Shown: positions 25,083 to 34,959, counted from the stretch's first letter. The stretch: DNA of 64,000 nucleotides from Hydrogenophaga sp. IBVHS1 (GCF_002127265.1 NZ_NFUU01000001.1:310001-374000), one strand, 5' to 3'. The notes: generated by a model from the letters alone, not told the origin. Numbers and translations are program-made.

Positions 25083-26030
25083 ATGAATGAAAGCGCCACG
25101 GGCGACCGCCTGGACCTCATGCAGACCTTCGTTCGCATCGTCGAGGCGGGCAGCCTCTCGGGTGCAGCGGCCCAGATGGGCACCACGCAACCCACGGTGA
25201 GCCGGCGGCTGCAGGCGCTCGAACGTACCCTCGGCGTGCGCCTGCTCCAGCGCTCCACGCGCGGCATGCGCCTGACCGAAGACGGCGAGCGCTGCTTCGA
25301 GCGCGCCAAGACCCTGCTGGAGAGCTGGGACTCGTTTGAATCCGAGCTGCGCGGCGTGGGTGAGGAGGCGCAAGGCAACCTGCGGGTGCTTGCGCCCCAC
25401 GCGCTGGGGCAAGAGCATTTCGTGCGGCCGCTTACCCAGTTCCTGCAGCGCAATCCCCGCGTCAATGTCGACTGGCTGCTGCGCGACGACGAACGCGACC
25501 TGATCGGCGAAGGCATCGACTGCGCACTGCGCGTGGGCGAAGTGCGCGATCCCTCGGTGGTGGCGATCAAGCTGATGGACGTGCCGCGCATCGTGGTGGC
25601 CGCGCCCGGCGTGCTGCGCGGCCAGCCGGTGCCCGAACACCCCGACGAACTCGTGGGCCTGCCCTGGATGGCGCTGCGCACCTACTACCGCACCGAAGTG
25701 GCGCTGTCGCACGCGGTCTCGGGCGAGACGCGGCAGGTGGCGATCCGGCCGCGCCTGAGCACCGACAGCCTTTATGCGCTGCGCAACGCCGCGGTGATGG
25801 GCGTGGGCGTGTGCGTGGCCTCGGCGTGGTTGCTGAACGACGACCTGGAACAGGGTCGCCTCGTGCAACTGGCGCCCCAGTGGCAGGCGGCGCCGCTGCC
25901 GCTGCACCTTATCTATCCCTACGCCAGTTTCTACCCGGTGCGCCTGCGGCGCTTTGTGGAAGCCATGCGCGAGGCCGCGCCCACGCCGCTCAGGTTTTCA
26001 GCGACATGGTCAGGCGCGGTTCCCGGTTGA
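25083..26030 (+). CDS. LysR-family transcriptional regulator
   Basis: A 315-residue regulator with the N-terminal helix-turn-helix ([18 protein letters not shown] and [13 protein letters not shown]) and a C-terminal periplasmic-binding-like effector domain ending in [22 protein letters not shown] 25083 puts the HTH at the usual distance from the N-terminus. It is divergent from the MFS gene, which it probably controls. Its 3' end runs 41 nt into the convergent chemoreceptor gene, so the last 13 or so residues are encoded in antisense to the receptor C-terminus. Confidence 0.92.
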   Translation: MNESATGDRLDLMQTFVRIVEAGSLSGAAAQMGTTQPTVSRRLQALERTLGVRLLQRSTRGMRLTEDGERCFERAKTLLESWDSFESELRGVGEEAQGNLRVLAPHALGQEHFVRPLTQFLQRNPRVNVDWLLRDDERDLIGEGIDCALRVGEVRDPSVVAIKLMDVPRIVVAAPGVLRGQPVPEHPDELVGLPWMALRTYYRTEVALSHAVSGETRQVAIRPRLSTDSLYALRNAAVMGVGVCVASAWLLNDDLEQGRLVQLAPQWQAAPLPLHLIYPYASFYPVRLRRFVEAMREAAPTPLRFSATWSGAVPG

Positions 26031-27552
26031 TCTTGAACACGGCGACCGCCTGCACCAGTTGCAGGGCCTGGGCCTTCAGGCTGTCGGAGGCGGCGGCGCT
26101 TTCTTCCACCAGCGCCGCGTTCTGCTGCGTGACCTTGTCCATCTGGCTGACTGCTTCGCCCACCTGGCCCACGCCCTGGCTCTGCTCGCTGGTGGCGCTG
26201 CTGATTTCACCCACCAGGTCGGACACACGGCGAATCGCTTCCACCACACCCTGCATGGTCACACCGGCCTGGTCGGCCAGCACCGTGCCGTTGGCCACGC
26301 GCTGAACGCTCGCGTCGATCAGGCCCTTGATCTCCTTGGCCGCCTGCGCGCTGCGCTGCGCGAGGTTGCGCACCTCGGCAGCCACCACCGCGAAGCCACG
26401 CCCCTGTTCGCCAGCGCGGGCGGCTTCCACCGCCGCGTTGAGCGCGAGGATGTTGGTCTGGAACGCAATGCCGTCGATCACACCAATGATGTCGGCGATG
26501 CGGCGCGAGCTGTCGTTGATGCCCTTCATGGTCTCCACCACCTGGCCCACCACGTCGCCACCTTGGGCCGCCACTTCCGAGGCGTTCTTCGCCAGGGCGT
26601 TGGCCTTCTGCGCGTGGTCGGCGGTCAGGCGCACGGTGGTGTCCAGCTCTTCCATCGACGCTGCGGTTTCCTCCAGCGCCGAGGCCTGCTGTTCGGTGCG
26701 GGTGGACAGGTCGGTGTTGCCCTGGGCGATCTGTGCGCTGGCCTCCGACACCAGGGCTGCGTTGTCCTGCACATGGCTCACGGTGTCGCTGATGCGCTGC
26801 TGCATGGTGCGCAGGGCCTCCAGCAATTGACGTGTGTCGTCGTTGCCCACCAGCGCGATGGGCATGGCCAGGTTGCCCTGAGCCAGATGCCCAGCGGCCG
26901 CCACCGCCTGGCCCATGGGGATGGCCATGAGGCGGGCCACCCACAGCGCGCCCAGCACCAGCGTGACCGTGGCCACGAGCACCGCCAGGCCAAGCGTCCA
27001 CAAGGATTGTGTGACGCTTGTTGAAGCGGCTTCGGAGATGGCGGCGCCATCTTCTTCGATCATTCCCGAGAGATCTTCCAGCGCGTCTTCTAGTTGCGCA
27101 AACGCCTGGTTCAGCGCCGGCAACTGGGCTTCCGCCTGCGCCACGCCCTGGGTCGAGCCGGCCACCACCGCCTGTGCGGCCTGCGTGTATTGCTTCACCA
27201 CCGGCAGCGCGCTCTCCAGCGCCTTGCGCGACCGGTCGTCGATGCCGGAGGCAGCGATCTTCGCCAGCGCGGCGTCGAAGGTCGCCACGTGATCGTCCAG
27301 GTCAGTCCTCGCGGCGGCGATGGTGGCGGCGTCGCCTTTCATGGCGGCGAGCAGCGCGCGCTGGGCATCGCCGCGCAGGGCGTCGTGCATCATGTCGGCG
27401 CTCAGCGTGGCCTGCAGCGCCTGGCTCGACAGGGCCGATGCCTCGACCTTGACCGCCATGGACGAAACGGCCAGCAGACCGATGCCGCCCGCAGCCGACA
27501 CCAGCGCGGCGCCGGCCAGGCCCAGGCAGAGGATCTGGGTGCGAAGTTTCAT
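25990..27552 (-). CDS. Methyl-accepting chemotaxis protein
   Basis: A 520-residue chemoreceptor: membrane helix at residues 8-31, a short helical periplasmic domain of about 160 residues of the four-helix-bundle kind, a second membrane helix ([22 protein letters not shown]), a HAMP domain, and a cytoplasmic signalling domain with the conserved hairpin [20 protein letters not shown] and [18 protein letters not shown]. There is no C-terminal NWETF-type pentapeptide. The ligand cannot be told from sequence. It should signal to CheA; no che gene is adjacent, but both chemotaxis loci lie within the window. Confidence 0.93.
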   Translation of the reverse strand: MKLRTQILCLGLAGAALVSAAGGIGLLAVSSMAVKVEASALSSQALQATLSADMMHDALRGDAQRALLAAMKGDAATIAAARTDLDDHVATFDAALAKIAASGIDDRSRKALESALPVVKQYTQAAQAVVAGSTQGVAQAEAQLPALNQAFAQLEDALEDLSGMIEEDGAAISEAASTSVTQSLWTLGLAVLVATVTLVLGALWVARLMAIPMGQAVAAAGHLAQGNLAMPIALVGNDDTRQLLEALRTMQQRISDTVSHVQDNAALVSEASAQIAQGNTDLSTRTEQQASALEETAASMEELDTTVRLTADHAQKANALAKNASEVAAQGGDVVGQVVETMKGINDSSRRIADIIGVIDGIAFQTNILALNAAVEAARAGEQGRGFAVVAAEVRNLAQRSAQAAKEIKGLIDASVQRVANGTVLADQAGVTMQGVVEAIRRVSDLVGEISSATSEQSQGVGQVGEAVSQMDKVTQQNAALVEESAAASDSLKAQALQLVQAVAVFKINREPRLTMSLKT

Positions 27553-27690
27553 GAAGGCTCCTGTAGGAAGAGACCACGCTGCGGATGCGCAGGCGATCGT
27601 TGCTTCCGTTTCGGCGCGCTGCCGCGCTTGTGTAGCGCGGGGTGACCGGCGGTCGCTTCTGGACGCCGCAACTTCAGCCCCGGAACACCT

Positions 27691-29190
27691 TCACTCGACA
27701 AAAGCGTGGTCGCGCCGCCGGCGCATGGCCGGCAGGGCCGCCACGATCAGGGCCAGCGCGGCCAGCCCCAGCATGGCCGCTGTGGCCGGGCGTTCAAGGA
27801 AGATGATCGGGTCGCCGGCCGAGAGCACCAGCGAGCGGCGGAAGTTCACCTCCAGCAGCGGGCCGATCACAAAGCCCAGCAACAACGGGGCGGGTTCAAA
27901 GTCCAGCCGCAGCAGCAGGTAGCCGATGAGGCCGAAGCCGATGAGTGAATAGACGTGGAACACGTTGTTGGAGATGCTGAGCACGCCGATGCAGCAGAAG
28001 CCCACGATGATGGGATAGAGCAGGTGGTAGCGCACCGTGAGCAGCCGCACCCAGATGCCGACCAGGGGCAGGTTGAGCACGAGCAGCATGGCGTTGCCCA
28101 GCCACATGGAACAGATCAGACCCCAGAACAGCGCGGGCTGCTGCAGCATCACCGTGGGGCCGGGCGTGATGCCCTGAACGATCAGCGCACCGATCATCAA
28201 GGCCAGCACCGGGCTGGCCGGAATGCCCAGCGTGAGCATGGGAATGAAGGACGTCTGCGCGGCGGCGTTGTTGGCCGACTCCGGCCCGGCGATGCCTTCG
28301 ATCGCACCCTTGCCGAAACGCTGAGGCTGCTCCGCCAGTTTTTTCTCCAGCGAGTAAGACGCGAACGACGCCAGGATGGCACCGCCCCCCGGCAGCACGC
28401 CCAGCGCAGAGCCCAGCGCCGTGCCACGCAGCATGGGCTTGACCATCTGGCGGAATTCTTCTCGCGTCGGCATGAGGCCGCCCACGGCGCTCACCTCGGG
28501 GCTGCGGGAGCGACCGATCTCGAGGTTGCGCAGAATCTCGCAGATGCCGAACAGGCCCATGGCCATGGCCACGAACTCCAGCCCGTCGGCCAGCTCGGGC
28601 AGGCCGAAGGTGAAGCGCTCGGTGCCGCTGTCCAGGTCTTGCCCCACCGTGCCCAGCAGCACGCCAAGCACCAGCATGGCGAGCGCCTTCATCACCGAGC
28701 CCTGCGCCAGCGTGATCGAGGCAATGAGGCCGAGCACCATCAGCGCGAAATATTCGGGTGAACCCACCTTGAGCGCGAGTTCGGTCAACGGCGGCGCGAG
28801 CAGTGCGACGAGCAGGGTGGCGCAGGTGCCGGCGAAGAACGAACCGATGGCGGCGGTGGCCAGTGCGGTGCCGGCCCGGCCCTGCCGCGCCATCTGGTGG
28901 CCGTCGAGCGCGGTCACGATGGACGAGGCTTCGCCCGGCATGTTGATGAGGATGGCGGTGGTCGAGCCGCCGTACTGCGTGCCGTAGTAGATGCCCGCCA
29001 TCATGATCAGCGCGGCCACCGGCGGCATCACGAAGGTGATGGGCAGCAGCATCGAAATGGTGGCCACTGGCCCGATGCCCGGCAGCACACCCACCAGCGT
29101 GCCCAGCAGCACGCCCAGAAAACACAGCAGCAGGTTCTGCCAGCTCAGACTGGTGGCGAAGCCCAGGGCGAGGTTGTCGAGGAGTTCCAT
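27691..29190 (-). CDS. tctA: Tripartite tricarboxylate transporter, large permease TctA
   Basis: A 499-residue, about 12-helix membrane protein with TctA motifs GVLPGIGPVATISMLLP near the N-terminus, YGGSTTAILINMPGE, and the second-half repeat GVLPGGGAILASFASY and GIPASPVLALMIGAL. It is the channel of a secondary carboxylate importer. ATG 29190 lies 1 nt past the tctB stop codon; the longer reading upstream merely repeats tctB sequence in another frame. Substrate unknown; the neighbouring SDR and VOC genes suggest a degradable organic acid. Confidence 0.92.
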   Translation of the reverse strand: MELLDNLALGFATSLSWQNLLLCFLGVLLGTLVGVLPGIGPVATISMLLPITFVMPPVAALIMMAGIYYGTQYGGSTTAILINMPGEASSIVTALDGHQMARQGRAGTALATAAIGSFFAGTCATLLVALLAPPLTELALKVGSPEYFALMVLGLIASITLAQGSVMKALAMLVLGVLLGTVGQDLDSGTERFTFGLPELADGLEFVAMAMGLFGICEILRNLEIGRSRSPEVSAVGGLMPTREEFRQMVKPMLRGTALGSALGVLPGGGAILASFASYSLEKKLAEQPQRFGKGAIEGIAGPESANNAAAQTSFIPMLTLGIPASPVLALMIGALIVQGITPGPTVMLQQPALFWGLICSMWLGNAMLLVLNLPLVGIWVRLLTVRYHLLYPIIVGFCCIGVLSISNNVFHVYSLIGFGLIGYLLLRLDFEPAPLLLGFVIGPLLEVNFRRSLVLSAGDPIIFLERPATAAMLGLAALALIVAALPAMRRRRDHAFVE

Positions 29191-29191
29191 G

Positions 29192-29656
29192 TCAGGTGAA
29201 CAACGTGCCCAGCATCGGGACCGGCATCCGCAGGAAATACACGAACACCAACCAGGAAAACAGCACCATGCCCGTGGCCAGCAACAGGCTGGAGCGAACG
29301 CTGGAACGCGGGCTGGCCGCACAGGCCAGCAGCACCGCACCAACGAGCGCCGGGCCCAGGCCCAGCACGCGCACTGTGAGCCCGAACCACAGCAGGGCCA
29401 GGCTGATCGAGACGATGGCGCGCCAGGGTGTGGCGCCGGCATCGGCGTCCAGCCCCGGCCGGGCCGCACGACCTTTGCGCAGACCGCCCGCGAGAATGAG
29501 CACGCCGAGCACGCACAGCATGGCCGCCAGGGCGCGCGGGAAATAACCCGGACCCATGGCGTCGAAGTTCGTCAGGGCGAGCCCCCGGCCGGCGAACAGC
29601 GCAAAGGCGCCCATCGCCAGCAACAGGAGGCCCGCGGCGATGTCCTTGCGGTTCAT
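29192..29656 (-). CDS. tctB: Tripartite tricarboxylate transporter, small permease TctB
   Basis: A 154-residue membrane protein with four predicted helices and the family features GLLLLAMGAFALFAGRGLAL and GPGYFPRALAAMLCVLG at the N-terminus. TctB stabilises or assists TctA and is poorly conserved in sequence. It sits between tctC (25-nt gap) and tctA, the canonical tctCBA order. The C-terminus (VFVYFLRMPVPMLGTLF) is the usual ending. Confidence 0.88.
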   Translation of the reverse strand: MNRKDIAAGLLLLAMGAFALFAGRGLALTNFDAMGPGYFPRALAAMLCVLGVLILAGGLRKGRAARPGLDADAGATPWRAIVSISLALLWFGLTVRVLGLGPALVGAVLLACAASPRSSVRSSLLLATGMVLFSWLVFVYFLRMPVPMLGTLFT

Positions 29657-29681
29657 GCGCGGGCGTGCGTGTGGCGCTGCT

Positions 29682-30698
29682 TCAGCGTCCCAGAGGCGGG
29701 ATGCCGATCGTTTCGGGCGAGGCCTTGGTGAGGCCGGCGGCGTGCATCATCCAGGCCGACGACACCACGGTCGGAGTCACGGCATCCTCCGCCGCCTTGC
29801 CGGCCAGCACGGTCAGCAGCGCGCCACGGTCTTCGGCCCAGGTGGCCAGCTGGGGCGACTTCGCGATCTTCTCGTTCCACAGCTTGGTCACGGTGTCGAT
29901 CACGTTCTGCGGCACGCCCTTCGGAATCAGGATGCCGAACTGTGTGGTCACCGCCGGCAGGTTGGGAATCCACTGCTTGATGGAGGGAATAGAGCCGTAG
30001 CCCTTGATCTCCAGCGGCGCATTGCTCAGGGCCGCCAGCGGCTTCAGGCGTTTGCCGCGAATCATCTCGGCCTGGTCGCTGGCCAGCTCGGCGTTGATGA
30101 TGGTCTCGCCCGACACCGTGGACAGCACCGCCGGCGCACCACCCTGGTAGGTGACATGGCGGTACTTGATGTTCACGGTCTGCGCCACCGCTTCCATGGC
30201 GAAGTGGCCGCTGGTGGCCGGGCCGGCAGTGCCCACCGTCAGCTGGCCGGGCTTGTCCTTCAGCGCGGCGAGCAGGGCGCCGAAATCGTTGTAGGGCGAG
30301 TTGCTGGCCACGCTGATCACGGGTACGTTGGTGATCGCCAGGAACTGGTGGAACTCATCCAGGCCGACCTTCACGTCGCCCATGATGCCGTAGGTGCCCA
30401 CCAGGCGGTGCGCGGTGCCGAGCCAGGTGTAGCCGTCCTTGGGCGCGTCGCGCACGGCGCGTGCGCCAATGGCGCCGGTGGCACCGGGCTGGTTGGTCAC
30501 CACGAAACGCTGGCCGAGCGACTTCTCCATTTCCACCGCCACCAGACGGGCCACCTGGTCGGCGGTGCCACCGGGCGGGAAGGGCACCACGATGGTCACC
30601 GAACGATCGGGCTTCCATTCCTGGGCGTGGGCGGCGAAGGGGGCGATGGGCGCGGCGACCAGCAGGGCGAGGGCCACGCGGCGGTTCAGTGTGTTCAT
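29682..30698 (-). CDS. tctC: Tripartite tricarboxylate transporter binding protein TctC (Bug family)
   Basis: A 338-residue periplasmic binding protein: signal peptide MNTLNRRVALALLVAAPIAP with cleavage near AAHAQEW, then ITIVVP-type start VTIVVPFPPGGTADQVARLVA, NQPGATGAIGARAV, and HVTYQGGAPAVLSTVSGET. It delivers the substrate to TctAB encoded downstream. It differs from the orphan Bug protein at 12805, which has no permease partners. The operon upstream has VOC and SDR genes, so the imported compound may be oxidised by them. Confidence 0.92.
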   Translation of the reverse strand: MNTLNRRVALALLVAAPIAPFAAHAQEWKPDRSVTIVVPFPPGGTADQVARLVAVEMEKSLGQRFVVTNQPGATGAIGARAVRDAPKDGYTWLGTAHRLVGTYGIMGDVKVGLDEFHQFLAITNVPVISVASNSPYNDFGALLAALKDKPGQLTVGTAGPATSGHFAMEAVAQTVNIKYRHVTYQGGAPAVLSTVSGETIINAELASDQAEMIRGKRLKPLAALSNAPLEIKGYGSIPSIKQWIPNLPAVTTQFGILIPKGVPQNVIDTVTKLWNEKIAKSPQLATWAEDRGALLTVLAGKAAEDAVTPTVVSSAWMMHAAGLTKASPETIGIPPLGR

Positions 30699-30770
30699 GG
30701 TGTCTCCAAGGGTGGTGGGGTTGGAAATGCGGTCTTGTGCCAGACCGTCTGCTAGAGGAAAAACCGGCGT

Positions 30771-31244
30771 TCAGTGCGCGATGTCGGGCCGGTAGGCAGC
30801 CAGGTCGTCGTACTGCACGAGTTCGAGCGGGTTGCCTTCGCAATCGCGGAAGAAAAGCAGGCGGGTGCCCGGGCGCGTCTGCACCGGCGCATCGCTCATG
30901 AGCTTCACGCCGGCCGCCTTCAGCCGGACGATGGCGGCTTCGATGTCGCCGACCACGAAGGTCAGGTAGGCGATGCCCGCCGGGCCCAGGATGGTCTCTG
31001 CAGCCGGGTCACCCACCGGGCCGGGCGTGGACTGCAGCAGCTTGATGCGCTCGCCGTAGTTGGTCTGCATGCGCACCATGCGAAAGGCCACCGGGCCGAA
31101 GCCCGCGAGTGCGGCGCGGTCGGGCGCCAGCGTGGCCTCGGACATCCGCTGGAAGCCCAGCGCCTTTTCGTAGAACTCCGCGGCGCGGTCCACGTCCTTC
31201 ACGCTGATGCCGATTTCCAGAGGGGCTTTCATGTGGATCGTCAT
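30771..31244 (-). CDS. VOC-family (glyoxalase/dioxygenase superfamily) protein
   Basis: A 157-residue single-unit vicinal-oxygen-chelate protein: it starts PLEIGISVKDVDRAAEFYEKALGF and ends FFRDCEGNPLELVQYDD, where the Glu is the usual metal ligand. The typical first His ligand is replaced by Gly/Ile context (EIGISV), so metal binding may be altered. The family includes lyases, epimerases and dioxygenases. ATG 31244 is preceded by CAGGAG. It lies between the SDR and tctC genes in one operon. Confidence 0.83.
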   Translation of the reverse strand: MTIHMKAPLEIGISVKDVDRAAEFYEKALGFQRMSEATLAPDRAALAGFGPVAFRMVRMQTNYGERIKLLQSTPGPVGDPAAETILGPAGIAYLTFVVGDIEAAIVRLKAAGVKLMSDAPVQTRPGTRLLFFRDCEGNPLELVQYDDLAAYRPDIAH

Positions 31245-31272
31245 GGCATGGCTCCTGAGGGTGGCGTGAAGG

Positions 31273-32070
31273 TCAGAAAGGGTTGGTGACGATGCCGCCA
31301 TCGACCCGCAGCGCCGCGCCGTTGGTGGCGCTCGATGCCTTGGACGCCACGTAGCAGATGAGGTTGGCGATTTCTTCCGGCGAGGCGTAGCGCTGCAGCA
31401 GCGATGCAGGGCGGCGCTCGGTGAAGGTGCGCGCGGCCAGATCATCGGCCGTGGTGCCCATGTTGGCGGCGCGTGCCGCCAGCCGCACCGGTGCCATCTC
31501 CACCCAGGTCGGGCCGGGCAGCACCGAGTTCACGGTGACGTTGGTGCCCTTGGTGGATTCGGCCGCTCCACGTGCGATGTACATCTGCGCCGCCTTGGAG
31601 AAACCGTAGTGCACCATTTCCTTTGGCACGTAGATGGCGGACTCGCTGGAGACGAACACCACGCGGCCCCAGTCCTTGTGGTCCAGCATGTCCTTCAGGT
31701 AGTGGCGGGTGAGCCGCACACCGCTCATCACGTTCACCTCGAACATGCGCGTCCAGTCTTCGTCGGGGATGTCGAAGAAGCCCTTGGGCTCGTAGATGCC
31801 CATGTTGTTGACGAGGATGTCGACCGACGGATGCGCGGCGATGATGGCTGCGCAACCTTCGGCGGTGCCGAGGTCGGACACCGCCTGGTGCACCTTGGCA
31901 CCGGGCACGGCGGCCACGATCTTGGCGGCGGCTTCGGCCACGGCGGGGGCCGCGCGACCATTGACGATGACCTCGGCGCCCATGCGGGCGAGGCCGGTGG
32001 CGCTGGCCAGGCCGATGCCTCGCGTGGAGCCCGAAACGAGCGCGAGTTTTCCTCTGAGATCCAGATCCAT
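31273..32070 (-). CDS. Short-chain dehydrogenase/reductase (SDR)
   Basis: A 265-residue Rossmann-fold oxidoreductase: nucleotide-binding motif SGSTRGIG (Gly14, Gly18, Gly20), NNMG (an N-N-A-G variant), catalytic Ser141/142, Tyr155 and Lys159 in YGFSK, and a C-terminal VDGGIV. Basic residues near the first glycine motif (STRGIG, NGRAAP) suggest NADP(H), but this is not certain. First gene of the minus-strand SDR-VOC-tctCBA operon. Substrate unknown. The next 167 nt separate it from the flagellar region. Confidence 0.9.
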   Translation of the reverse strand: MDLDLRGKLALVSGSTRGIGLASATGLARMGAEVIVNGRAAPAVAEAAAKIVAAVPGAKVHQAVSDLGTAEGCAAIIAAHPSVDILVNNMGIYEPKGFFDIPDEDWTRMFEVNVMSGVRLTRHYLKDMLDHKDWGRVVFVSSESAIYVPKEMVHYGFSKAAQMYIARGAAESTKGTNVTVNSVLPGPTWVEMAPVRLAARAANMGTTADDLAARTFTERRPASLLQRYASPEEIANLICYVASKASSATNGAALRVDGGIVTNPF

Positions 32071-32237
32071 GGCGTTGTCTCCGATTTGTAGATGTGACGC
32101 GCCTGACCGGTTGAATACCGGTTGGTCTGCGAAGTGGCGCTACTGTATGCAGGCCATGCTGGCCTGACCAGCCTGTCGTCGAAAAAGACTTTTTCAGCGG
32201 TGGAACAGAAGGCCGCCGCAGCGCCAGGCCGCCCGCC

Positions 32238-33005
32238 TCAGCCGCCGGTGAAGATCTCGGTGGCGAGCTTCATGAGCGCCATCACCGGTGCGTCGAGCAT
32301 CGGCAAGGTGAACGCAATGCCGAGCAGACCGGCCGACAGCGTGAGCGGGAAGCCGATGGCGAAGGCGTTCATCTGCGGTGCGATGCGCGAGACGAAGCCG
32401 AGCACGATGTTGATGAACAGCAGCATGCCGATCATGGGCAGCGCGATCCACAGACCGTAGCGAAACACCACCGCGCCGAGCTCGTGCAGGCGCATGCGGT
32501 TGATCGACTCGAAGGCGCTCGCGCCGACCGGGAACAGCTCGAAGCTGGAGATCACCGCACCGATCAGCATGAGGTGGCCGTTGAGCACCACGAAGAGCAG
32601 CATGGTGGTGTTGCCGAAGAAGCGGCCCACCGTGCTCGACTGCGAGTTGGTGGACGGATCAAAAAAACCGGCGAAGTTCAAACCCATCTGCAGGCCAATG
32701 AGTTCACCGGCCAGTTCGACCGAAGCGAACACGATGCGCACCGCCAGCCCAATGGCAACGCCCACCACCACCTGCTGCATCACCACCGCGAAGGCGCCGG
32801 GGTCGGTGAGGGCCACCATGGGTTGCTCGGGCATCCCGGCCTGCGCGCACACCGCGACGATGAAAGCCAGCGCCACACGCGTGCGCATGGGGACCGACCG
32901 CGCAGAGAAAATCGGCGCGCTGGAAAACACCGCGAGGATGCGCAGAAACGGCCAGAACACCGGCGAGACCAGCGCCATCACCTGAGCTTCGGTGAAGGTT
33001 GGCAT
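32238..33005 (-). CDS. fliR: Flagellar export gate protein FliR
   Basis: A 255-residue inner-membrane protein with about six hydrophobic segments. FliR is part of the FliP5-FliQ4-FliR1 export gate. Family features include the N-terminal FTEAQVMALVSPVFWPFLRI and the loop GLNFAGFFDPSTNSQSS, plus the C-terminal domain ending in TEIFTGG. It is the last gene of the minus-strand fliLMNOPQR operon. Unusually, a GC-rich repeat of about 100 nt separates it from fliQ. Confidence 0.95.
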   Translation of the reverse strand: MPTFTEAQVMALVSPVFWPFLRILAVFSSAPIFSARSVPMRTRVALAFIVAVCAQAGMPEQPMVALTDPGAFAVVMQQVVVGVAIGLAVRIVFASVELAGELIGLQMGLNFAGFFDPSTNSQSSTVGRFFGNTTMLLFVVLNGHLMLIGAVISSFELFPVGASAFESINRMRLHELGAVVFRYGLWIALPMIGMLLFINIVLGFVSRIAPQMNAFAIGFPLTLSAGLLGIAFTLPMLDAPVMALMKLATEIFTGG

Positions 33006-33019
33006 GATCAGCCTGTCCG

Positions 33020-33117
33020 GTGCGCTGTGTCCCCTCGAGAGACACCGAGGAACCGGCTTCGCCGGGCCTCTGGTGTCGCCCCCTTGAGGGGGTCGCGCGA
33101 AGCGCGGCGGGGGTGTT
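33020..33117. repeat. GC-rich intergenic hairpin repeat between fliR and fliQ
   Basis: Three hairpins in a row: an imperfect stem at 33041-33077 with a CTTCG loop, CCCCCTTGAGGGGG at 33079-33092, and GCGCGAAGCGC at 33095-33105, then a G run. Resembles repetitive extragenic elements of Comamonadaceae; two related copies lie at 36631 and 44768. It may stabilise or terminate the operon mRNA before fliR. Confidence 0.75.
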
Positions 33118-33121
33118 CCAT

Positions 33122-33391
33122 CTATATCGCGTAGTTCGGGATTGACAGGATCGTGTTGCGGATGAACTCGACCATGGTGGTCATCATCCACGGGCCGGCG
33201 ATGGCAAACACCGCGATGGCGCCGATGAGCTTGGGCACAAAGGCCAGCGTGGCTTCGTTGATCTGCGTGATGGCCTGGAACAGGCTCACCAGCAGGCCGA
33301 TGCCCAGCACCGTGCCCAGCACCGGCGCGGCCACCATGAGCAGCAGGAAGAGGGCGTTCTGCCCCATCGTGAGGGCGGCTTGGGGGTCCAT
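33122..33391 (-). CDS. fliQ: Flagellar export gate protein FliQ
   Basis: An 89-residue protein with two membrane helices (LFLLLMVAAPVLGTVLGIGLLVSLF and a second near the C-terminus), the canonical FliQ size and start. The motif QAITQINEATLAFVPK is highly conserved in FliQ. Four copies join FliP and FliR in the export gate. It follows fliP by 9 nt in the operon. Confidence 0.96.
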   Translation of the reverse strand: MDPQAALTMGQNALFLLLMVAAPVLGTVLGIGLLVSLFQAITQINEATLAFVPKLIGAIAVFAIAGPWMMTTMVEFIRNTILSIPNYAI

Positions 33392-33400
33392 GGTCTTGTC

Positions 33401-34171
33401 CTAGGTGGCGAAGGAAGCGGCGAGCGAGCCGATCAACAGATTCCAGCCATCCGCGAGCACGAACAGCATGAGCTTGAATGGCAGGGCCACCAGCACCGGC
33501 GACAGCATCATCATGCCCAGCGACATCAGCACGCTAGCCACGACCATGTCGATCACCAGGAAGGGGATGAAGATCATGAAGCCGATCTGGAACGCGGTCT
33601 TCAGCTCACTGGTGACGAAGGCCGGCACCAGCACGCGGAACGGCGCGGTCTCGGCGGTCACGTCGTTGGGCAGCTTGGCCAGCTTGGCAAAAAGTTCAAA
33701 GTCGGACTGGCGCGTCTGCTTGAGCATGAAGGCGCGCATGGGGGCCTGGCCGCGTTCCAGTGCCTGCTCGAAGCTGATGGCGTTCTTTGAATACGGGTCG
33801 TAGGCGTCGGCGTAAACCTTGTCCAGCGTCGGGCCCATCACGAACAGCGTGAGGAACAGCGACAGCCCCACGATCACCTGGTTGGGCGGCGCGGACTGGG
33901 TGCCCAGTGCCTGGCGCAGCAGCGACAGCACGATCACGATGCGGGTGAAGCCCGTCATGAGCAGCAGCACCGCCGGCAGGAAAGACAGCGCGGTGAAGAA
34001 CAGCAGCGTCTGGATCGGCACCGAGTAGGTGTTGCCACCCGCGCCCTGGCCAACCATGAGCGGCAGCGAGGGGCCGGTGGGTGCGGCAGGCGCGCCTTGG
34101 GCAAAGGCGCTGGCACCAAGCAACACCAGGACGGTCGCACCAAGGAGCCGCAGTGCGGTTTCAACGCGCAT
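33401..34171 (-). CDS. fliP: Flagellar export gate protein FliP
   Basis: A 256-residue protein with a cleavable signal-like N-terminus ([23 protein letters not shown]), followed by four membrane segments with [18 protein letters not shown] and the C-terminal [22 protein letters not shown], both strongly conserved. Five copies form the gate ring with FliQ and FliR. The chosen ATG overlaps the end of fliO by 11 nt; a longer start at 34207 would destroy the signal sequence. Confidence 0.96.
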   Translation of the reverse strand: MRVETALRLLGATVLVLLGASAFAQGAPAAPTGPSLPLMVGQGAGGNTYSVPIQTLLFFTALSFLPAVLLLMTGFTRIVIVLSLLRQALGTQSAPPNQVIVGLSLFLTLFVMGPTLDKVYADAYDPYSKNAISFEQALERGQAPMRAFMLKQTRQSDFELFAKLAKLPNDVTAETAPFRVLVPAFVTSELKTAFQIGFMIFIPFLVIDMVVASVLMSLGMMMLSPVLVALPFKLMLFVLADGWNLLIGSLAASFAT

Positions 34172-34517
34172 GAGGCGCTTTCGTGAGTTGGGCCAGGCGC
34201 GCAGCAAAACCGGTGGCTGCGGGCATCTGGCCGGGTGTCTGGATTTCGGGTTCTGATGGCATGGTCATCTGGTGCAGCGCGCTCACGCCACCCGGCGCCA
34301 CGCCCAGCACCAGGCACACACGCTCGTCGCCCTGGCCCACCTGCACCGTCACCACGCGCTGCTGCGGCCCCAGCGAGAGGCTGGAGAGCACTCGCAGCGC
34401 CGGGCCGTTGCCCTGGCCGGCCACGCCGGGCAGGCGGCCCCGGGCCCACTTCAGGGCGAAGGCGATGCCCACCATGAGGGCGAGCAGAAGCAGCGCGGGA
34501 ATCGCGTTTTGCAGCAT
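34161..34517 (-). CDS. fliO: Flagellar biosynthesis protein FliO
   Basis: A 118-residue protein with one N-terminal membrane helix ([17 protein letters not shown]) and a small soluble domain with [21 protein letters not shown], the FliO signature. It assists assembly of the FliP ring. Poorly conserved in length across species; this size is normal. Located between fliN (19-nt gap) and fliP (overlap). Confidence 0.92.
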   Translation of the reverse strand: MLQNAIPALLLLALMVGIAFALKWARGRLPGVAGQGNGPALRVLSSLSLGPQQRVVTVQVGQGDERVCLVLGVAPGGVSALHQMTMPSEPEIQTPGQMPAATGFAARLAQLTKAPHAR

Positions 34518-34536
34518 GTCGGGCTCGGTATTGGGA

Positions 34537-34959
34537 TCAGGTGCGGCTTACGCGCCGCATGCGCTCGGACGGGGTGACGATATCGGTCAGGCGGATGCCG
34601 AACTTGTCGTTCACCACCACCACCTCGCCCTGCGCGATCAGGTAGCCATTGATCAGCACGTCCATGGGTTCGCCGGCCAGCGCGTCGAGTTCCACGATGG
34701 AGCCCTGTGCCAGCTGCAGGATGTACTTGATCGGCACGCGGGTGCGACCGAGTTCTACCGAGAGCTGCACCGGAATGTCCAGCACCATCTGGATGTCCTG
34801 CATCGGGTTGCTCGCGCTGGGGGTCACCGGCACTGCGTTGGCCTCGAATTCGGGCGCGCCATCGGCGTGTGCGTTGGCCGAGCCGGCCTGTTCTTCCAGG
34901 GCCTGTGCCCAGTCGTCGGTGACGGCGTCGTTCATGGTGTTGGTGGTCTCAGTTGACAT
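34537..34959 (-). CDS. fliN: Flagellar motor switch protein FliN
   Basis: A 140-residue C-ring protein: an acidic, variable N-terminus followed by the SpoA domain (MVLDIPVQLSVELGRTRVPI; GSIVELDALAGEPMDVLING; VVVVNDKFGIRLTDIV). FliN forms the bottom of the C-ring and binds CheY-P and FliH. ATG 34959 overlaps the fliM stop by 11 nt, suggesting coupled translation. Confidence 0.96.
   Translation of the reverse strand: MSTETTNTMNDAVTDDWAQALEEQAGSANAHADGAPEFEANAVPVTPSASNPMQDIQMVLDIPVQLSVELGRTRVPIKYILQLAQGSIVELDALAGEPMDVLINGYLIAQGEVVVVNDKFGIRLTDIVTPSERMRRVSRT

Noticed and set aside
27553..27690. FliA-like promoter upstream of the chemoreceptor gene
   Set aside because: A GCCGAAAC-like -10 is present but no -35 at the right spacing; too weak to list.
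6109..32070. Accessory region as a genomic island inserted between chemotaxis and flagellar loci
   Set aside because: No integrase, tRNA end, direct repeats or obvious base-composition shift apart from the short AT island near 12710; gene content is ordinary for the family.
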